Assembly (NCBI GenBank): GCA_947494335.1 | Contig: CANLUT010000007.1 | Location: 10,469-74,468 of the forward strand | Reading direction: 5' to 3' | From: Oligoflexales bacterium | GTDB lineage: Bacteria; Bdellovibrionota_B; Oligoflexia; Oligoflexales; RGVZ01 | DNA: 64,000 nt | In this document: positions 36,569 to 46,085 of the stretch, piece by piece | Layout of the letters: each line of letters begins with the position of its first letter | Position numbering within the stretch: position 1 is the stretch's first letter | Notes under the pieces: model-generated | The model's database searches: none | Told to the model about the DNA's origin: nothing | What the model saw: only the letters and a program-made list of their open reading frames with translations | Translations under genes and position numbers: made by a program

Positions 36569-37252
36569 TTAAAATCTAATTCCGTAAGAAACGCTGACCT
36601 CGCGCTCAAACGGTGACTTTTCCGGAAACTTATATAGAAACAAGCTGTATTCGGCCAAGAAGTACATCGCTCGCCCCAATTTGACACCGGCACCGGCACC
36701 ACAGGTAGGCTTGTAGGTAATAGGACTCTCAAAGCTAATTGGCTCTTGACCATCAGCTTCCTTGGAGAATAGACGCTGCGTTGCAATGACGCCAGCCTTT
36801 GCCCGCAATATGAAAATTGAAAAGCTTGGATCGATTGCAAGCACGGCTGAGGCTTTGCGCTGAGTTTCTTTAATTGTGACTTCCTTTTCTGGATCTGACG
36901 TATCCATATCCAGATCTTTTTCAAAGTCGATTTCACCATAGTCGTCAACAGCAGCACTCGTCTTTGAGGTAGTCGTTAGCTCGTTTTGTCCAACTCCAAG
37001 TTGGAATTTAAAAAGCTTTGACAAACCGACTGTTGCACGTAGGCCGTATGTCGTACGCTGTTTGATTGTTTCTGTCTCGGTGGCAGCACCAGAAGTCGAA
37101 TCAGACTTGTTACTTCCTGCCTTATCCGGCTTGATCTGCTTCGTCGAACTAATGCTTACGAACGGCTCGATACTGATACGTGCGAATGCGACCGACTGCT
37201 GGAACAATAATCCAGCGCAAAGTATCCACTTGAATTGGCTAAACCTCGACAT
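36569..37252 (-). CDS. predicted outer-membrane beta-barrel protein (227 aa)
   Basis: A 227-aa exported protein: signal peptide residues 1-24 (FKWILCAGLLFQQSVAFA), then alternating amphipathic strands (YGLRATVGLSKLFKFQLGVG; AMYFLAEYSLFLYKF) and a terminal aromatic residue (SVSYGIRF), typical of small outer-membrane barrels. Two loops are rich in Lys, Asp and Ser/Thr (residues about 40-65 and 105-130). No specific family is recognised. Convergent with the exporter gene with no gap. Confidence 0.68.
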   Translation of the reverse strand: MSRFSQFKWILCAGLLFQQSVAFARISIEPFVSISSTKQIKPDKAGSNKSDSTSGAATETETIKQRTTYGLRATVGLSKLFKFQLGVGQNELTTTSKTSAAVDDYGEIDFEKDLDMDTSDPEKEVTIKETQRKASAVLAIDPSFSIFILRAKAGVIATQRLFSKEADGQEPISFESPITYKPTCGAGAGVKLGRAMYFLAEYSLFLYKFPEKSPFEREVSVSYGIRF

Positions 37253-37440
37253 GATGTTGACCCTCCCGAGTTTCTGGCGAAGGGATCGGAATGATTGACT
37301 TAAAACTTAAAATTTCAAAACCGCCACGCTAAATTAGGCATTGGTAAAACGAAAAAAAACAGCGAAAATAGGTTCATTCTTAATGGTTTAGAATTCAATT
37401 GATCAGGCCACGTGAGCCTTAGTTTGATCGGGAGTGTTTT

Positions 37441-37896
37441 ATGACTGCGACCGCCCAAGGCGCTTCACCCGCTATTATCACTTGTTCACATCTTGTCGTA
37501 ACGTCGAAACACGTGCCGACTATGACGAAGTTTATGGAAACTTTTTTTGAGGTAAAACCTCACTATGCAAATCGACAATTTGCCGATTTTGTCCTACCTA
37601 GCGGATTTCGAATTGCATTCTTTGCCGCGATTGGCAAGACCGTGGAATATTTCTCCGCTGATGGAGAGCGACACTTTACATCCATTGGAGTCACAACAAA
37701 AAACATCGATCAGCTCTATGAAAAAAGCCAAGCCAAAGAGTTTTTAGACCTTGGAGTTCGGGTTAGTGGACCACCGAAAGAACATCCTTGGGGAGAAAAA
37801 AGTTTTTTAATGATGGACCCTGATGGTAACCGCTGGGAGATCACAGAATCGCCAAGCGAATCAGGGATGCTGGTCAACAAAGACTTTGAGCCATAA
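37441..37896 (+). CDS. VOC (glyoxalase/bleomycin-resistance) superfamily protein
   Basis: A 151-aa vicinal-oxygen-chelate protein. ITCSHLVVTSKHVPTMTKFM opens the first beta-alpha-beta unit and KSFLMMDPDGNRWEITE closes the second; potential metal ligands are the early His, a central His/Glu (RHFTSIGV) and the final Glu. Members include dioxygenases, isomerases and resistance proteins, so the reaction is not known. It ends just before a strong bidirectional terminator. Confidence 0.8.
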   Translation: MTATAQGASPAIITCSHLVVTSKHVPTMTKFMETFFEVKPHYANRQFADFVLPSGFRIAFFAAIGKTVEYFSADGERHFTSIGVTTKNIDQLYEKSQAKEFLDLGVRVSGPPKEHPWGEKSFLMMDPDGNRWEITESPSESGMLVNKDFEP

Positions 37897-37924
37897 AAAA
37901 GGAGTCCCCGTGGGGACTCCTTTT
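37897..37924. terminator. bidirectional intrinsic terminator
   Basis: AAAAGGAGTCCCC and GGGGACTCCTTTT form a perfect 13-bp stem on a 2-nt nominal loop (the top pair will open). T-rich on both strands, it separates the convergent VOC gene and aldehyde dehydrogenase gene. Confidence 0.9.
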
Positions 37925-37944
37925 GTTCAAACATCAGAGAAAAC

Positions 37945-39483
37945 TCAAATATCAAACTTGATGCCCTGCGCAAGCGGCAGTTGCGTTGAATAATTGATGG
38001 TGTTGGTTTGACGACGCATGTAGGCCTTCCACGAATCAGAACCAGACTCACGTCCGCCGCCTGTTTCCTTTTCGCCACCAAAAGCTCCGCCAATTTCTGC
38101 ACCGGACGTACCAATGTTGACGTTCGCAATACCACAATCAGATCCAGCTGCTGACAAAAAGGCTTCTGCTTGGCGCAAGCTATCCGTAAATATCGCCGAA
38201 CTTAGACCCTGCTTCACATCGTTTTGCATGTGAATCGCATCATCGACACTGCCGCTGTATTTCATGAGGTAAAGAATCGGAGCAAATGTCTCTTCTTGGA
38301 CAACTGACATTGAGTTCTTGGCCTCGACTATCGCGGGCTTCACGTAGCAACCAGATTCAAAACCATCTAGTACTTCGCCTCCGAAGATGACCTTGCCGCC
38401 CTCCGCTTTTGCCTGAGTGAGAGCTTTTTGCATCATTGTGACAGCACCTTTATCGATCAACGGTCCTACATGATTTTTCTCATCTAATGGCGACCCAATC
38501 CTCAAACCCGCATAAGCCTTCAAAAGCATTTCTTTAACTTTGTCATACATCGATTCATGAACGATCAGACGGCGAGTCGTAGTGCAACGCTGACCGCAGG
38601 TACCAACGGCACCGAAAACAATACCAGGCGCAGCAAGCTGAAGATTGGCGTTTTCAGTCAAGATGATCGCATTGTTTCCACCTAGCTCGAGAAGGGAACG
38701 TCCTAGGCGTTTGCCAACAACCTCTGCCACACGCTTACCCATGCGACACGATCCGGTGGCTGATACCAATGGCACGCGTTCGTCAGCAAGCATTGGCTCA
38801 CCAACTTCTGCGACATCTCCAACAATCATCGCCAATGTGCCTTCAGGAACATTGTTCGCAATCAGCACATCTTTAATGATGTTGAAGCAGGCGACTGCCG
38901 ACAGAGGAGTTTTTTCACTTGGTTTCCAAATGGAAACATCACCGCACACCATGGCGATGAAGCTGTTCCAGGACCATACAGCCACTGGGAAATTGAACGC
39001 TGAAATAATTCCCACAACTCCCAATGGATGCCATTGCTCATACATTCGGTGCGAAGGGCGCTCGGAGTGCATTGTCAATCCATAGAGTTGACGCGCGAGA
39101 CCAACAGCGAAATCTGCGATATCGATCATCTCCTGAACTTCACCCAAGCCCTCTTGAAGAGATTTTCCCATTTCATAGCTGACGAGTTTACCAAGGGGCT
39201 CTTTGAATTCGCGTAGCTTCATTCCGATTTGACGCACAACTTCACCCCGTTTGGGGGCTGGCACCTTGCGCCATTCAGCAAAAGCCGATTGCGAAAGCTT
39301 TACCAAAGAATCGTAATCAGACTTGGAGGCCTTAAAGACCTTACCAATCAACTTACCGTCAACAGGACTATAACTTTCAAAGGCTCCTTTATTGCGTGAG
39401 CCAGATGCTTTGTTGCCCGTATGAATGGCATCCACGTCACCGCGAATCCCAAGCTGATCCAAAAAATCCATAGATATTGTCAT
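37945..39483 (-). CDS. ALDH7-family aldehyde dehydrogenase (antiquitin-like)
   Basis: A 512-aa NAD-dependent aldehyde dehydrogenase. Catalytic Cys in GTCGQRCTTTRRL near residue 297 and Glu in LLELGGNNAII near 265 are present, with the cofactor motif SATGSCRMGKRVAE near 242. GGNNA and the C-terminal GGEKETGGGRESGSDSWK are marks of family 7, whose members oxidise alpha-aminoadipic semialdehyde in lysine breakdown. Other lysine-degradation genes are not adjacent, so the substrate is inferred. GGGGG lies 6 nt before the ATG. Confidence 0.9.
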   Translation of the reverse strand: MTISMDFLDQLGIRGDVDAIHTGNKASGSRNKGAFESYSPVDGKLIGKVFKASKSDYDSLVKLSQSAFAEWRKVPAPKRGEVVRQIGMKLREFKEPLGKLVSYEMGKSLQEGLGEVQEMIDIADFAVGLARQLYGLTMHSERPSHRMYEQWHPLGVVGIISAFNFPVAVWSWNSFIAMVCGDVSIWKPSEKTPLSAVACFNIIKDVLIANNVPEGTLAMIVGDVAEVGEPMLADERVPLVSATGSCRMGKRVAEVVGKRLGRSLLELGGNNAIILTENANLQLAAPGIVFGAVGTCGQRCTTTRRLIVHESMYDKVKEMLLKAYAGLRIGSPLDEKNHVGPLIDKGAVTMMQKALTQAKAEGGKVIFGGEVLDGFESGCYVKPAIVEAKNSMSVVQEETFAPILYLMKYSGSVDDAIHMQNDVKQGLSSAIFTDSLRQAEAFLSAAGSDCGIANVNIGTSGAEIGGAFGGEKETGGGRESGSDSWKAYMRRQTNTINYSTQLPLAQGIKFDI

Positions 39484-39628
39484 TACAAACCCCCGGGGAT
39501 TGTCACAAAAAGTTTCGAGGCGGCAGTCTATCCCTAAATTCCCTTCTATTTCTACAAACTTCCCGATATCATCTGTGTTTTCAGGACTATTTCCACCTTA
39601 TCTCTTGTTCCGGAGCCTTAGTTCGACC

Positions 39629-40858
39629 ATGTCAGCCGCATCCCTCATCGCTAAGCGTTATCTGGTCGCCTCTCGAGGTAGCCGATTTCTACGCTGGATG
39701 ACGGGTCTATCCATTGCCGGAATCAGCATTGGCATTGCAGCGATGATCGTCGTTCTTTCGGTTATCAATGGATTTGAATCACAACTTCGTGAACGATTTT
39801 TGGCTGCAAATGCCCACATTTTGGCCTTTCAATTCCCCGCAGGCGTCGAAGACATCGAAACTTGGAGCAAGCAAATTGCAGAAGACTTTGGTAGCGAGAT
39901 CAAGGGAATGAGTCCATTCGTGCATTCGGAAACCATGGCCACCAAAGATGGACTGATGCACAACATTTTGATTCGAGGTATTCATCCGAGCAAACGCAAA
40001 GAAGCTCAGGACTTGACCCCGCTCATCCGTCCTGCAGGAGCTATGGACGAACTACAGAAAAGCTTTGAGGCGCCTGACAAGTATCCAGCGCCCAAACCAA
40101 TTATTGTTGGCAGTGGTCTGCTGTCCATTCTTCAAGCTGAAATTGGCGGTAACATCAAACTTGTTGCTCCGGAGTCATCGTCCATTGGAGAGCTTCGCGA
40201 GTACAAAGTTGTCGGCGTGTATGACTCTGGCCTCAAGCACTACGATAATCGAATTGGCATCATGGCGATCAACGATAGCCAGGAATTCTTTAAAATGAAA
40301 AAGAGGGTTCACGGCCTGGAAATCGGATTGAAAAATCCTCGTGAGTCAAAGTCTATTGCATTGCAGATGAGTCGAAAATACTCGCTCACGATCAAAGAGT
40401 GGCAATCATTTAATAAGCAAATGTTTGAATCTCTGCAAATGGAGCGGGCCGTTATTGCGCTGATTGTCGCCCTAGTCGCGATTGTTGCCAGCTTTAATAT
40501 TTTGACAACACTTCTCATCACCGTAACTCAGAAACAAAAGTCTATTTCAGTTCTAAAAGCCCTGGGCGCCTCCAATTGGCAAATTCAACGAATTTTTCTG
40601 CTTCAAAGTTTTCTCATTGGAACCCTTGGCGCTGCTGTGGGAATGGTTTTCGCACTGGGAATCAGTAAAGTACTTGAGACTTTTAAAATCGTGGATTTGC
40701 CGGATCTCTACCTTCTCGCCCGACTGCCTGTGACTTATGACCCTATGGTCTATATCTCCATGGCTGCGGCGGGCTGCCTAATTTGTGTGCTGGCTGGTGC
40801 CTATCCAGCGTGGGCAGCCAGTAGGGTTAATATAGTAGATGGTTTCAGAGGACGTTGA
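39629..40858 (+). CDS. LolC/LolE-family lipoprotein-releasing permease
   Basis: A 409-aa inner-membrane ABC permease. Topology is the standard one: helix near residues 25-45 (MTGLSIAGISIGIAAMIVVL), a periplasmic domain of about 215 residues, then three helices from 265 on (VIALIVALVAIVASFNILTT; FLIGTLGAAVGMVFALGI; MAAAGCLICVLAGAYPAW). QKQKSISVLKALGA is the coupling loop. It should extract mature lipoproteins for LolA with LolD ATPase. Neither LolD nor a second permease is adjacent. Start set at ATG 39629, with GGAG upstream, since the upstream in-frame part does not look like the family. Confidence 0.87.
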   Translation: MSAASLIAKRYLVASRGSRFLRWMTGLSIAGISIGIAAMIVVLSVINGFESQLRERFLAANAHILAFQFPAGVEDIETWSKQIAEDFGSEIKGMSPFVHSETMATKDGLMHNILIRGIHPSKRKEAQDLTPLIRPAGAMDELQKSFEAPDKYPAPKPIIVGSGLLSILQAEIGGNIKLVAPESSSIGELREYKVVGVYDSGLKHYDNRIGIMAINDSQEFFKMKKRVHGLEIGLKNPRESKSIALQMSRKYSLTIKEWQSFNKQMFESLQMERAVIALIVALVAIVASFNILTTLLITVTQKQKSISVLKALGASNWQIQRIFLLQSFLIGTLGAAVGMVFALGISKVLETFKIVDLPDLYLLARLPVTYDPMVYISMAAAGCLICVLAGAYPAWAASRVNIVDGFRGR

Positions 40859-40987
40859 GTGGCGCGGGTTTCGCGTAAGCCTCTGAAATTTATATTTAAT
40901 TGAAACAATAAACTATGCTAGGCTTACCAGTGGCCCTGGGTTCATGAGGAATGCTGGCCAAAAGTCCACACGTGATGAGTTTAGACC

Positions 40988-41779
40988 TTGGCAAAGTATA
41001 AGAAAAAAAAATCACCTGTTGAAACCAAAACTCAGGCTCCGAAGACTTCCTCTGCGCCAAAAACCGCACCGCTTCAGATTTCTGCACCTAATATCCAAGA
41101 CGACAAAAAGCTCAAAAAACTCGCCGCGGGATCATTGAAGCTTCAATTCGCAGGTGATCTTATTCTCGTAAAGAATCCTCAGAAGTCCCTTAGTGGGCTG
41201 TTTAAGCGCTATGCGGCTCTATTTGAAGCTTTAGCCAACCTACCCAAAGACCAGCGCGGTCTCGCGTACAAGATCATGACCGGGCTTATGCTGACGAGTC
41301 ACGCAAAGAAATCTACAAATAGCGATGAAAAACGGCGACTGTTCGAAATGAAAAATCAGCTATTCTTAGCTATTGCTAACGATCGCGCCTTGAGACGCCA
41401 GGTTGAATTCAAATATCTTGTTAGCAAGAACTTCCGCGTCAGCCAGTATTGTCAGACCTGTCAAAAGTCAAACTCGGAACTTGGTCTTGATCGTCACAAA
41501 TGGAAATACTGCAAGGCTTGTGACGTCGATCATAATTTCTATAACTTGCTTTCGTTGGAAGCGAGATTCCCTCAAGGTTTTGCGAGAATTTTTATCTCAA
41601 ACGATCAACTTCCGAAAATAGAACACTTTAAAATGCCAAGAAAGATCAAAGCCGACCTTCTAAAAGAAGAAGCCATGATTGATCAGTTTCACTACAACAC
41701 CAGAAATTTGGATGCCATCGATCTGGAGTCCATTACAAAACTCCACGATAGACTCGTGATAAAAGGCGCGACGCCCTAA
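40988..41779 (+). CDS. hypothetical protein with a zinc ribbon (263 aa)
   Basis: The family is not recognised. The 263-aa product starts with a Lys/Pro/Thr-rich disordered tail (YKKKKSPVETKTQAPKTS), then helical segments, then a probable zinc ribbon near residues 155-180 with two CxxC knuckles (YCQTCQKSN and YCKACDVDH). No membrane segment. The ribbon and basic tail suggest nucleic-acid or ribosome contact; this is inference. The TTG start at 40988 has a weak ribosome site, so the true start may be a little downstream. Confidence 0.62.
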   Translation: MAKYKKKKSPVETKTQAPKTSSAPKTAPLQISAPNIQDDKKLKKLAAGSLKLQFAGDLILVKNPQKSLSGLFKRYAALFEALANLPKDQRGLAYKIMTGLMLTSHAKKSTNSDEKRRLFEMKNQLFLAIANDRALRRQVEFKYLVSKNFRVSQYCQTCQKSNSELGLDRHKWKYCKACDVDHNFYNLLSLEARFPQGFARIFISNDQLPKIEHFKMPRKIKADLLKEEAMIDQFHYNTRNLDAIDLESITKLHDRLVIKGATP

Positions 41780-41818
41780 ATTATTCTTAACTCTCAACAT
41801 CAATTTAAGTCTAGACGA

Positions 41819-42919
41819 TCAGTCTTGACTGAAGATTCTATGGAAGAAACCACCTGACGTATTAATGGTTGTCTCTTCCTTGGAAATTTCGGCGTATTTT
41901 TGCAAAAGCTCTTTTTGTTCTTTGCTGAGTTTTTTCGGAACCACAACACGCAACTGAATGTGCATATCGCCACGACCAACACCTTTTAAGTGAGGCACTC
42001 CCGCGCCGGCCAGAGTCACGCGATCACCGGATTGCGAGCCTGCGGGAATCGAAATATCGGATTCACCATCCAGTGTTTTGATTTTAAGATCGCAACCCAG
42101 AGATGCTTGAGCAATACCAATCGGCTGCTCAACGATCAAATCAAGACCATCACGAACAAAACGCTCGCTCTCTTTTACATGGAGAACAACGTATAAGTCA
42201 CCGTTCGGTCCACCGGCCGGTCCTGGTTCTCCCTCTCCTGACAGGCGAAGTCGCACACCTGAATCAACTCCAGCAGGGACCTTTACAGTCAGTGTACGCT
42301 TTTTGTTGACCCGCCCCTGACCACGGCAGTCGTCACACGGTTTCTCAACAATTGTTCCTTCACCACCACACGCGTGACAGGTCGTTCGAATGGCAAAAAA
42401 ACCTTGGGTACGATTAACCTGACCTTGACCACCACAAGTACGGCAAGTGATTCTGCCACTTCCTTTTTTCGCACCGGATCCATCACAGGTTTCACAACGG
42501 ATCGGGCGCTCTAGCTCAACCTGACGCTCAACTCCGAAAACGGCCTCTTCAAACTCAATGGCCATATCATATCGCAGGTCCGCTCCACGTCGAACGCGTC
42601 CTCGACCCTGACCAGCTCCGGTGAATCCAAAGAAATCCTCAAAAATGGATCCAAAACTTGAAAAGATATCATTTACATCTTGAAAACCTTGGCTTCCGAC
42701 ACCTTGATGACCAAAACGATCATATCGAGCGCGTTTATCCGAATCCGAGAGGACTTCGTAAGCTTCGCTGGCTTCTTTAAATTTTTCCTCGGCAGCTTTG
42801 TCGTCGGGATTTCTGTCAGGATGATATTTTAGAGCAAGCTTGCGGTAAGCTGCCTTAATGTCACTTGCGCTTGCACTGTTGGCAACGCCCAAAACTTCAT
42901 AATAATCACGCTTGGCCAT
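41819..42919 (-). CDS. dnaJ: chaperone DnaJ
   Basis: A 366-aa J-protein co-chaperone of DnaK. J domain residues 1-70 with the HPD motif ([10 protein letters not shown] near 32), a short Gly/Phe region, four CxxCxGxG zinc repeats ([32 protein letters not shown], residues about 140-210) and the C-terminal substrate domains. Complete. It follows panB by 56 nt on the same strand rather than dnaK, the usual partner. Confidence 0.96.
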   Translation of the reverse strand: MAKRDYYEVLGVANSASASDIKAAYRKLALKYHPDRNPDDKAAEEKFKEASEAYEVLSDSDKRARYDRFGHQGVGSQGFQDVNDIFSSFGSIFEDFFGFTGAGQGRGRVRRGADLRYDMAIEFEEAVFGVERQVELERPIRCETCDGSGAKKGSGRITCRTCGGQGQVNRTQGFFAIRTTCHACGGEGTIVEKPCDDCRGQGRVNKKRTLTVKVPAGVDSGVRLRLSGEGEPGPAGGPNGDLYVVLHVKESERFVRDGLDLIVEQPIGIAQASLGCDLKIKTLDGESDISIPAGSQSGDRVTLAGAGVPHLKGVGRGDMHIQLRVVVPKKLSKEQKELLQKYAEISKEETTINTSGGFFHRIFSQD

Positions 42920-42975
42920 GAGCCCCGTTTCCTCAAAATAGTCAAAATCCCTAAGCCCGCAGACTCTATAACAGT

Positions 42976-43797
42976 TTAGGAACCAAAGCTATGTTCCGCT
43001 GCGGGAAACTTCTTAGATTTAACGTCTTTATTGAAACTGACAAGGGCATCCCCAACGATTTTATTTAAGTCTGCATATTTCTTTAGAAATTTTGGTTTAA
43101 ATGACTCATCGAAACCCAAAAGATCCTGAAGTACGAGCACCTGCCCATCACAGCCAGCCCCCGCACCAATACCGATCGTAGGAATGGAGAGCGATTTAGA
43201 TACAGACGCTCCGAGGGCAGCCGGGATCATCTCCAGCACCAAGCAAAAGACTCCGGCATCTTGCAACGCTTTGGCATCCGCTAAAAGTTTTTTCTGGGCC
43301 GCCTTTTCCTTTGCCTGAACCTTGTAACCGCTTAACGCATGAACACTTTGCGGCGTTAACCCTAAATGACCGATCACAGGAATGCCATTAGCGACAAGCG
43401 CTTCGATCTGAGGGCAAATCACCTCTCCACCTTCAAGCTTGACAGCATGAGCTCCACCTTTTTGAACGAGCTTTGCAGCATTTCTAAGTGCGTCGTCCTT
43501 CGTCGCGTAAGTCATAAACGGCATATCTGTACCCACGAAAGGACGTCGAACCACGCGAGTGACTGCAGCTGTGTGATGCACCATGTCATCGATTGTTACA
43601 GGAATCGTGGAATCATGACCCAGCATGACGTTGCCAAGACTATCGCCAACGAGAACCATATCAATGGGAGACGCCTCCACAATTCGGCCAAAGGCCGAGT
43701 CATAGCACGTCACCATGGAAATCGGCTCACCCGCATCTTTCTTAGCCTGAATAGCCGCAACAGTGATCGGCTGAACTTTACTTGCTGCATGACTCAT
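42976..43797 (-). CDS. panB: 3-methyl-2-oxobutanoate hydroxymethyltransferase
   Basis: A 273-aa TIM-barrel enzyme that makes ketopantoate for pantothenate and coenzyme [21 protein letters not shown] and [15 protein letters not shown] near residue 55 hold the magnesium site; KLEGGE near 118, [10 protein letters not shown] near 141 and IGIGAG near 210 are also typical. Start moved to ATG 43797, where GGAGGG precedes. No panC or panD nearby. Divergent from the ceramidase-like membrane gene. Confidence 0.95.
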   Translation of the reverse strand: MSHAASKVQPITVAAIQAKKDAGEPISMVTCYDSAFGRIVEASPIDMVLVGDSLGNVMLGHDSTIPVTIDDMVHHTAAVTRVVRRPFVGTDMPFMTYATKDDALRNAAKLVQKGGAHAVKLEGGEVICPQIEALVANGIPVIGHLGLTPQSVHALSGYKVQAKEKAAQKKLLADAKALQDAGVFCLVLEMIPAALGASVSKSLSIPTIGIGAGAGCDGQVLVLQDLLGFDESFKPKFLKKYADLNKIVGDALVSFNKDVKSKKFPAAEHSFGS

Positions 43798-43882
43798 AGT
43801 GACGCCCTCCAAAGGACTCCCGTATACTAGGGAAAGTATTCATATTACAATAAAAACTCTCCAATTCGGAGCTAACTTCATC

Positions 43883-44560
43883 ATGGATCTTTTTGCTCCC
43901 CTAGACTTGTATTGTGAACGAACAGAGGCTCACCTCCTCAGTGAACCTCTAAATCTCATATCAAATCTAGCGTTTATCATCGCTGGAGCCCTAATATTGC
44001 GAAAATTAGGACGACCGGGCTCGTCTCAAAGAGATTCAGTAGCAAGACTTTTAGGCTGGCAAATTGTAGCGGTCGGTATTGGCAGTGCACTTTTCCACAG
44101 TTTTGCCACAGGGTGGGCTCAGCTCTGCGATATTATTCCCATTGGGATTCTTATTCTGACCTATTTGTGGTTGTTTTACCGAAAGCTTGTTGATTTGACT
44201 AGGCTTCAAAGTTTTTTAGGGCTGATAGCATTTCTCCTCGTATCCGTCGTAATGGCTTGGTTGTCGGACCCCATTAAGGCAAATGGCGGGCAGTTTTATT
44301 TTGGGACTTGGTTAACCCTTACATGCTTATGCACCTACGTCGCGGGGCGTCAGAATTTGCTTCAATTCAAACCCATGTTCATGGCGAGTGTTCTGTTTTC
44401 ATTTTCAATTTTGATGCGCACGATTGACTTAAAGTTTTGCGAAGAGTGGCCTTTCGGAACGCATTTGTTCTGGCATTTAACAAACGCAACTGTGCTTTAT
44501 CTGGTGGTCAACGTACTGATCAATTCTATACCCGAAGACGCACGAACCCGTGAGGGTTAG
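43883..44560 (+). CDS. ceramidase-superfamily (CREST) membrane protein
   Basis: A 225-aa protein with about seven membrane helices. Motifs of the alkaline ceramidase family are visible: YCERTEAHLLSEPLNLISNL near the N-terminus, GSALFHSFATGWAQLCDIIP near residue 80 (Ser, His and Asp of the zinc site) and GTHLFWHLTNA near 203 (two His). CREST hydrolases cleave amide bonds in lipids; in a bacterium the substrate could be a sphingolipid or another amide lipid. ATG 43883 is chosen by the GGAG site and by family start. Confidence 0.78.
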   Translation: MDLFAPLDLYCERTEAHLLSEPLNLISNLAFIIAGALILRKLGRPGSSQRDSVARLLGWQIVAVGIGSALFHSFATGWAQLCDIIPIGILILTYLWLFYRKLVDLTRLQSFLGLIAFLLVSVVMAWLSDPIKANGGQFYFGTWLTLTCLCTYVAGRQNLLQFKPMFMASVLFSFSILMRTIDLKFCEEWPFGTHLFWHLTNATVLYLVVNVLINSIPEDARTREG

Positions 44561-44834
44561 GACCGTTGAGAAGAGAGTAAGCAGAAAAACAAGGAAGAGA
44601 TTAAGGTGGGCTTCAGACGTGCGACGCGCTTGTGGAGGGATGGTCCCGTGCGATGCGTCATAATTACATAAGCAAGCAGCGTGCCAAGATGATCAGTGAT
44701 GTTTCGCACAAAAATTGTTCAAAATTAGACTGCTCAAGGGTTTGGCGGTATCATTAATGTACCAGTAGCGCAAAGACATGGTATCAAGACGAATCAGTAC
44801 GCGAATCTAACCAGCCATGACAGGCCTCTAAACG
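44561..44834 (-). other. gene-free gap with a minus-strand sigma-54 promoter
   Basis: A 274-bp gap between the ceramidase-like gene and murB. Its main content is the consensus sigma-54 promoter at 44671-44686, reading left. The transcript would start near 44661, where an ATG (44661-44659) opens a 34-codon ORF with a basic start and hydrophobic middle (LISSLFFCLLSS), leaderless and so doubtful. The predicted RNA then runs toward the 3' end of the ceramidase-like gene as antisense. No tRNA is seen. Confidence 0.4.
44671..44686 (-). promoter_or_regulatory. consensus sigma-54 promoter, no known gene behind it
   Basis: On the minus strand TGGCAC (44686-44681), five bases, TTGCT (44675-44671): perfect -24/-12 boxes and spacing. 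The predicted start is near 44661. There is no annotated minus-strand gene for about 860 bp downstream, so it would drive a small RNA, a tiny ORF or antisense RNA. Confidence 0.6.
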
Positions 44835-45896
44835 ATGATCTCGATCAAACAAAATGTGCCGTTAAAAAACCTCTCAACGATTCACACCGGTGGGAACGCT
44901 CAATTTTTCGCCACGTGTAAGAATGAACGCGACATCATCGATGCCCTGCAACACGCTGCATCGCATTCGATACCTGTTACAGTGCTTGGCGGGGGAAGTA
45001 ATAGCTTGATCTCTGACAATGGAATCAGGGGTCTAGTTCTAAGAATCGAATTGGATGGGTTCAGCATTAGCAGCTCGGGACTTACTACATCTGGCGCGGG
45101 CGTATCATGGGACCTATTGGTTGCCGAAACCTGCCGCCAAGGCATGACAGGAGTCGAAGCCTTGTCTGGAATACCGGGACTTGTTGGCGCAACCCCCATT
45201 CAAAACGTCGGAGCTTATGGTCAGGAGGTTGCAGAAACCATTAAATCTCTGCGTGCAATCAATAGAAAGACTCTCGAAACAAGAATTTTCTCTAACGCTG
45301 AATGCAGCTTCTCTTACCGAAATAGCCGCTTCAAAGAAACTGATAAAGACTCATGGATCATCACTGAGGTCTCATTTCAACTTGACGCGAAAGAGGAACC
45401 AAAACCGCGGTATGACGAGTTGCAAAAGTCTTTACTGAACGACAAGCGATGGAGCCTCTCTAACCGAGAAGAAAAACTACTTCTGGTCCGTGAGCACGTA
45501 CTTAAAATTCGTGCTCAAAAAGGAATGGTTCTAGATCCATCTGATCATGACACAGTCAGCCTCGGTAGTTTTTTTACAAATCCTTTGATCGACCAAAATA
45601 CCAAACAAGCCATTGAAGAACGTGCAGCATCTCTAAACACTAAAGCAGTACCCATCTTTCACAGATCTGGGGACAACCTCTGGAAGATATCTGCCGCATG
45701 GCTTATCGAAAGCGCTGGTGTTACAAAAGGGTTTACGATGGGTAATGCAAGAATTTCATCCAAACATGTACTTGCCATTACAAATCCTGGAGAGGCCACA
45801 ACACTGGATATCCTGCAGTTACAGAGACACGTCGAATCCCAGGTACTCAAGGTATTTAACGTGAAATTACAGCGTGAACCGGTATTTCTTGATTAA
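44835..45896 (+). CDS. murB: UDP-N-acetylenolpyruvoylglucosamine reductase
   Basis: A 353-aa FAD enzyme that finishes UDP-MurNAc in peptidoglycan precursor synthesis. FAD-binding VLGGGSNSLISDNGIRGLV near residue 50, SGIPGLVGATPIQNVGAYGQEV near 115, and a Tyr/Arg-containing SYRNSRFKE near 158 are seen; the catalytic Ser is in VSLGSFFTNP near 236. The long insertion and C-terminus make it the E. coli-like type I. Upstream ribosome site is weak (AGG). Confidence 0.95.
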   Translation: MISIKQNVPLKNLSTIHTGGNAQFFATCKNERDIIDALQHAASHSIPVTVLGGGSNSLISDNGIRGLVLRIELDGFSISSSGLTTSGAGVSWDLLVAETCRQGMTGVEALSGIPGLVGATPIQNVGAYGQEVAETIKSLRAINRKTLETRIFSNAECSFSYRNSRFKETDKDSWIITEVSFQLDAKEEPKPRYDELQKSLLNDKRWSLSNREEKLLLVREHVLKIRAQKGMVLDPSDHDTVSLGSFFTNPLIDQNTKQAIEERAASLNTKAVPIFHRSGDNLWKISAAWLIESAGVTKGFTMGNARISSKHVLAITNPGEATTLDILQLQRHVESQVLKVFNVKLQREPVFLD

Positions 45897-45988
45897 CTCT
45901 CGCATCACTGCTTTTTGATTTAGACAGCGGCTTGCCTGGATTCAGCGGGACCGAGTAGCCTTGTGTAAAAAATAATCCCCTGTAATTC

Positions 45989-46010
45989 TTTGGCATTTTT
46001 AGTTGCCAAA
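45989..46010 (+). promoter_or_regulatory. inverted repeat TTTGGCA-N8-TGCCAAA
   Basis: Perfect 7-bp arms with an 8-bp spacer, 76 bp before the PuuD-like gene. It resembles a dimer operator. It also partly mimics sigma-54 boxes but with one base too many between GG and GC. Confidence 0.4.
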
Positions 46011-46085
46011 ATTACTCAACATTTGGGATAGTAGTGCCGTGACGTCAATTCACTCGACGCCAACATCAATGGAGGAACTCGCTGC

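Noticed and set aside
44559-44661. 34-codon leaderless ORF behind the minus-strand sigma-54 promoter
   Set aside because: No ribosome site and nothing beyond a start at the predicted transcript end; kept only as a remark, not as a CDS.
45991-46006. Possible third sigma-54 promoter before the PuuD-like gene
   Set aside because: TGGCAT and TTGC are separated by six bases instead of five, so GG and GC are 11 apart, not 10; the palindrome explains the similarity.
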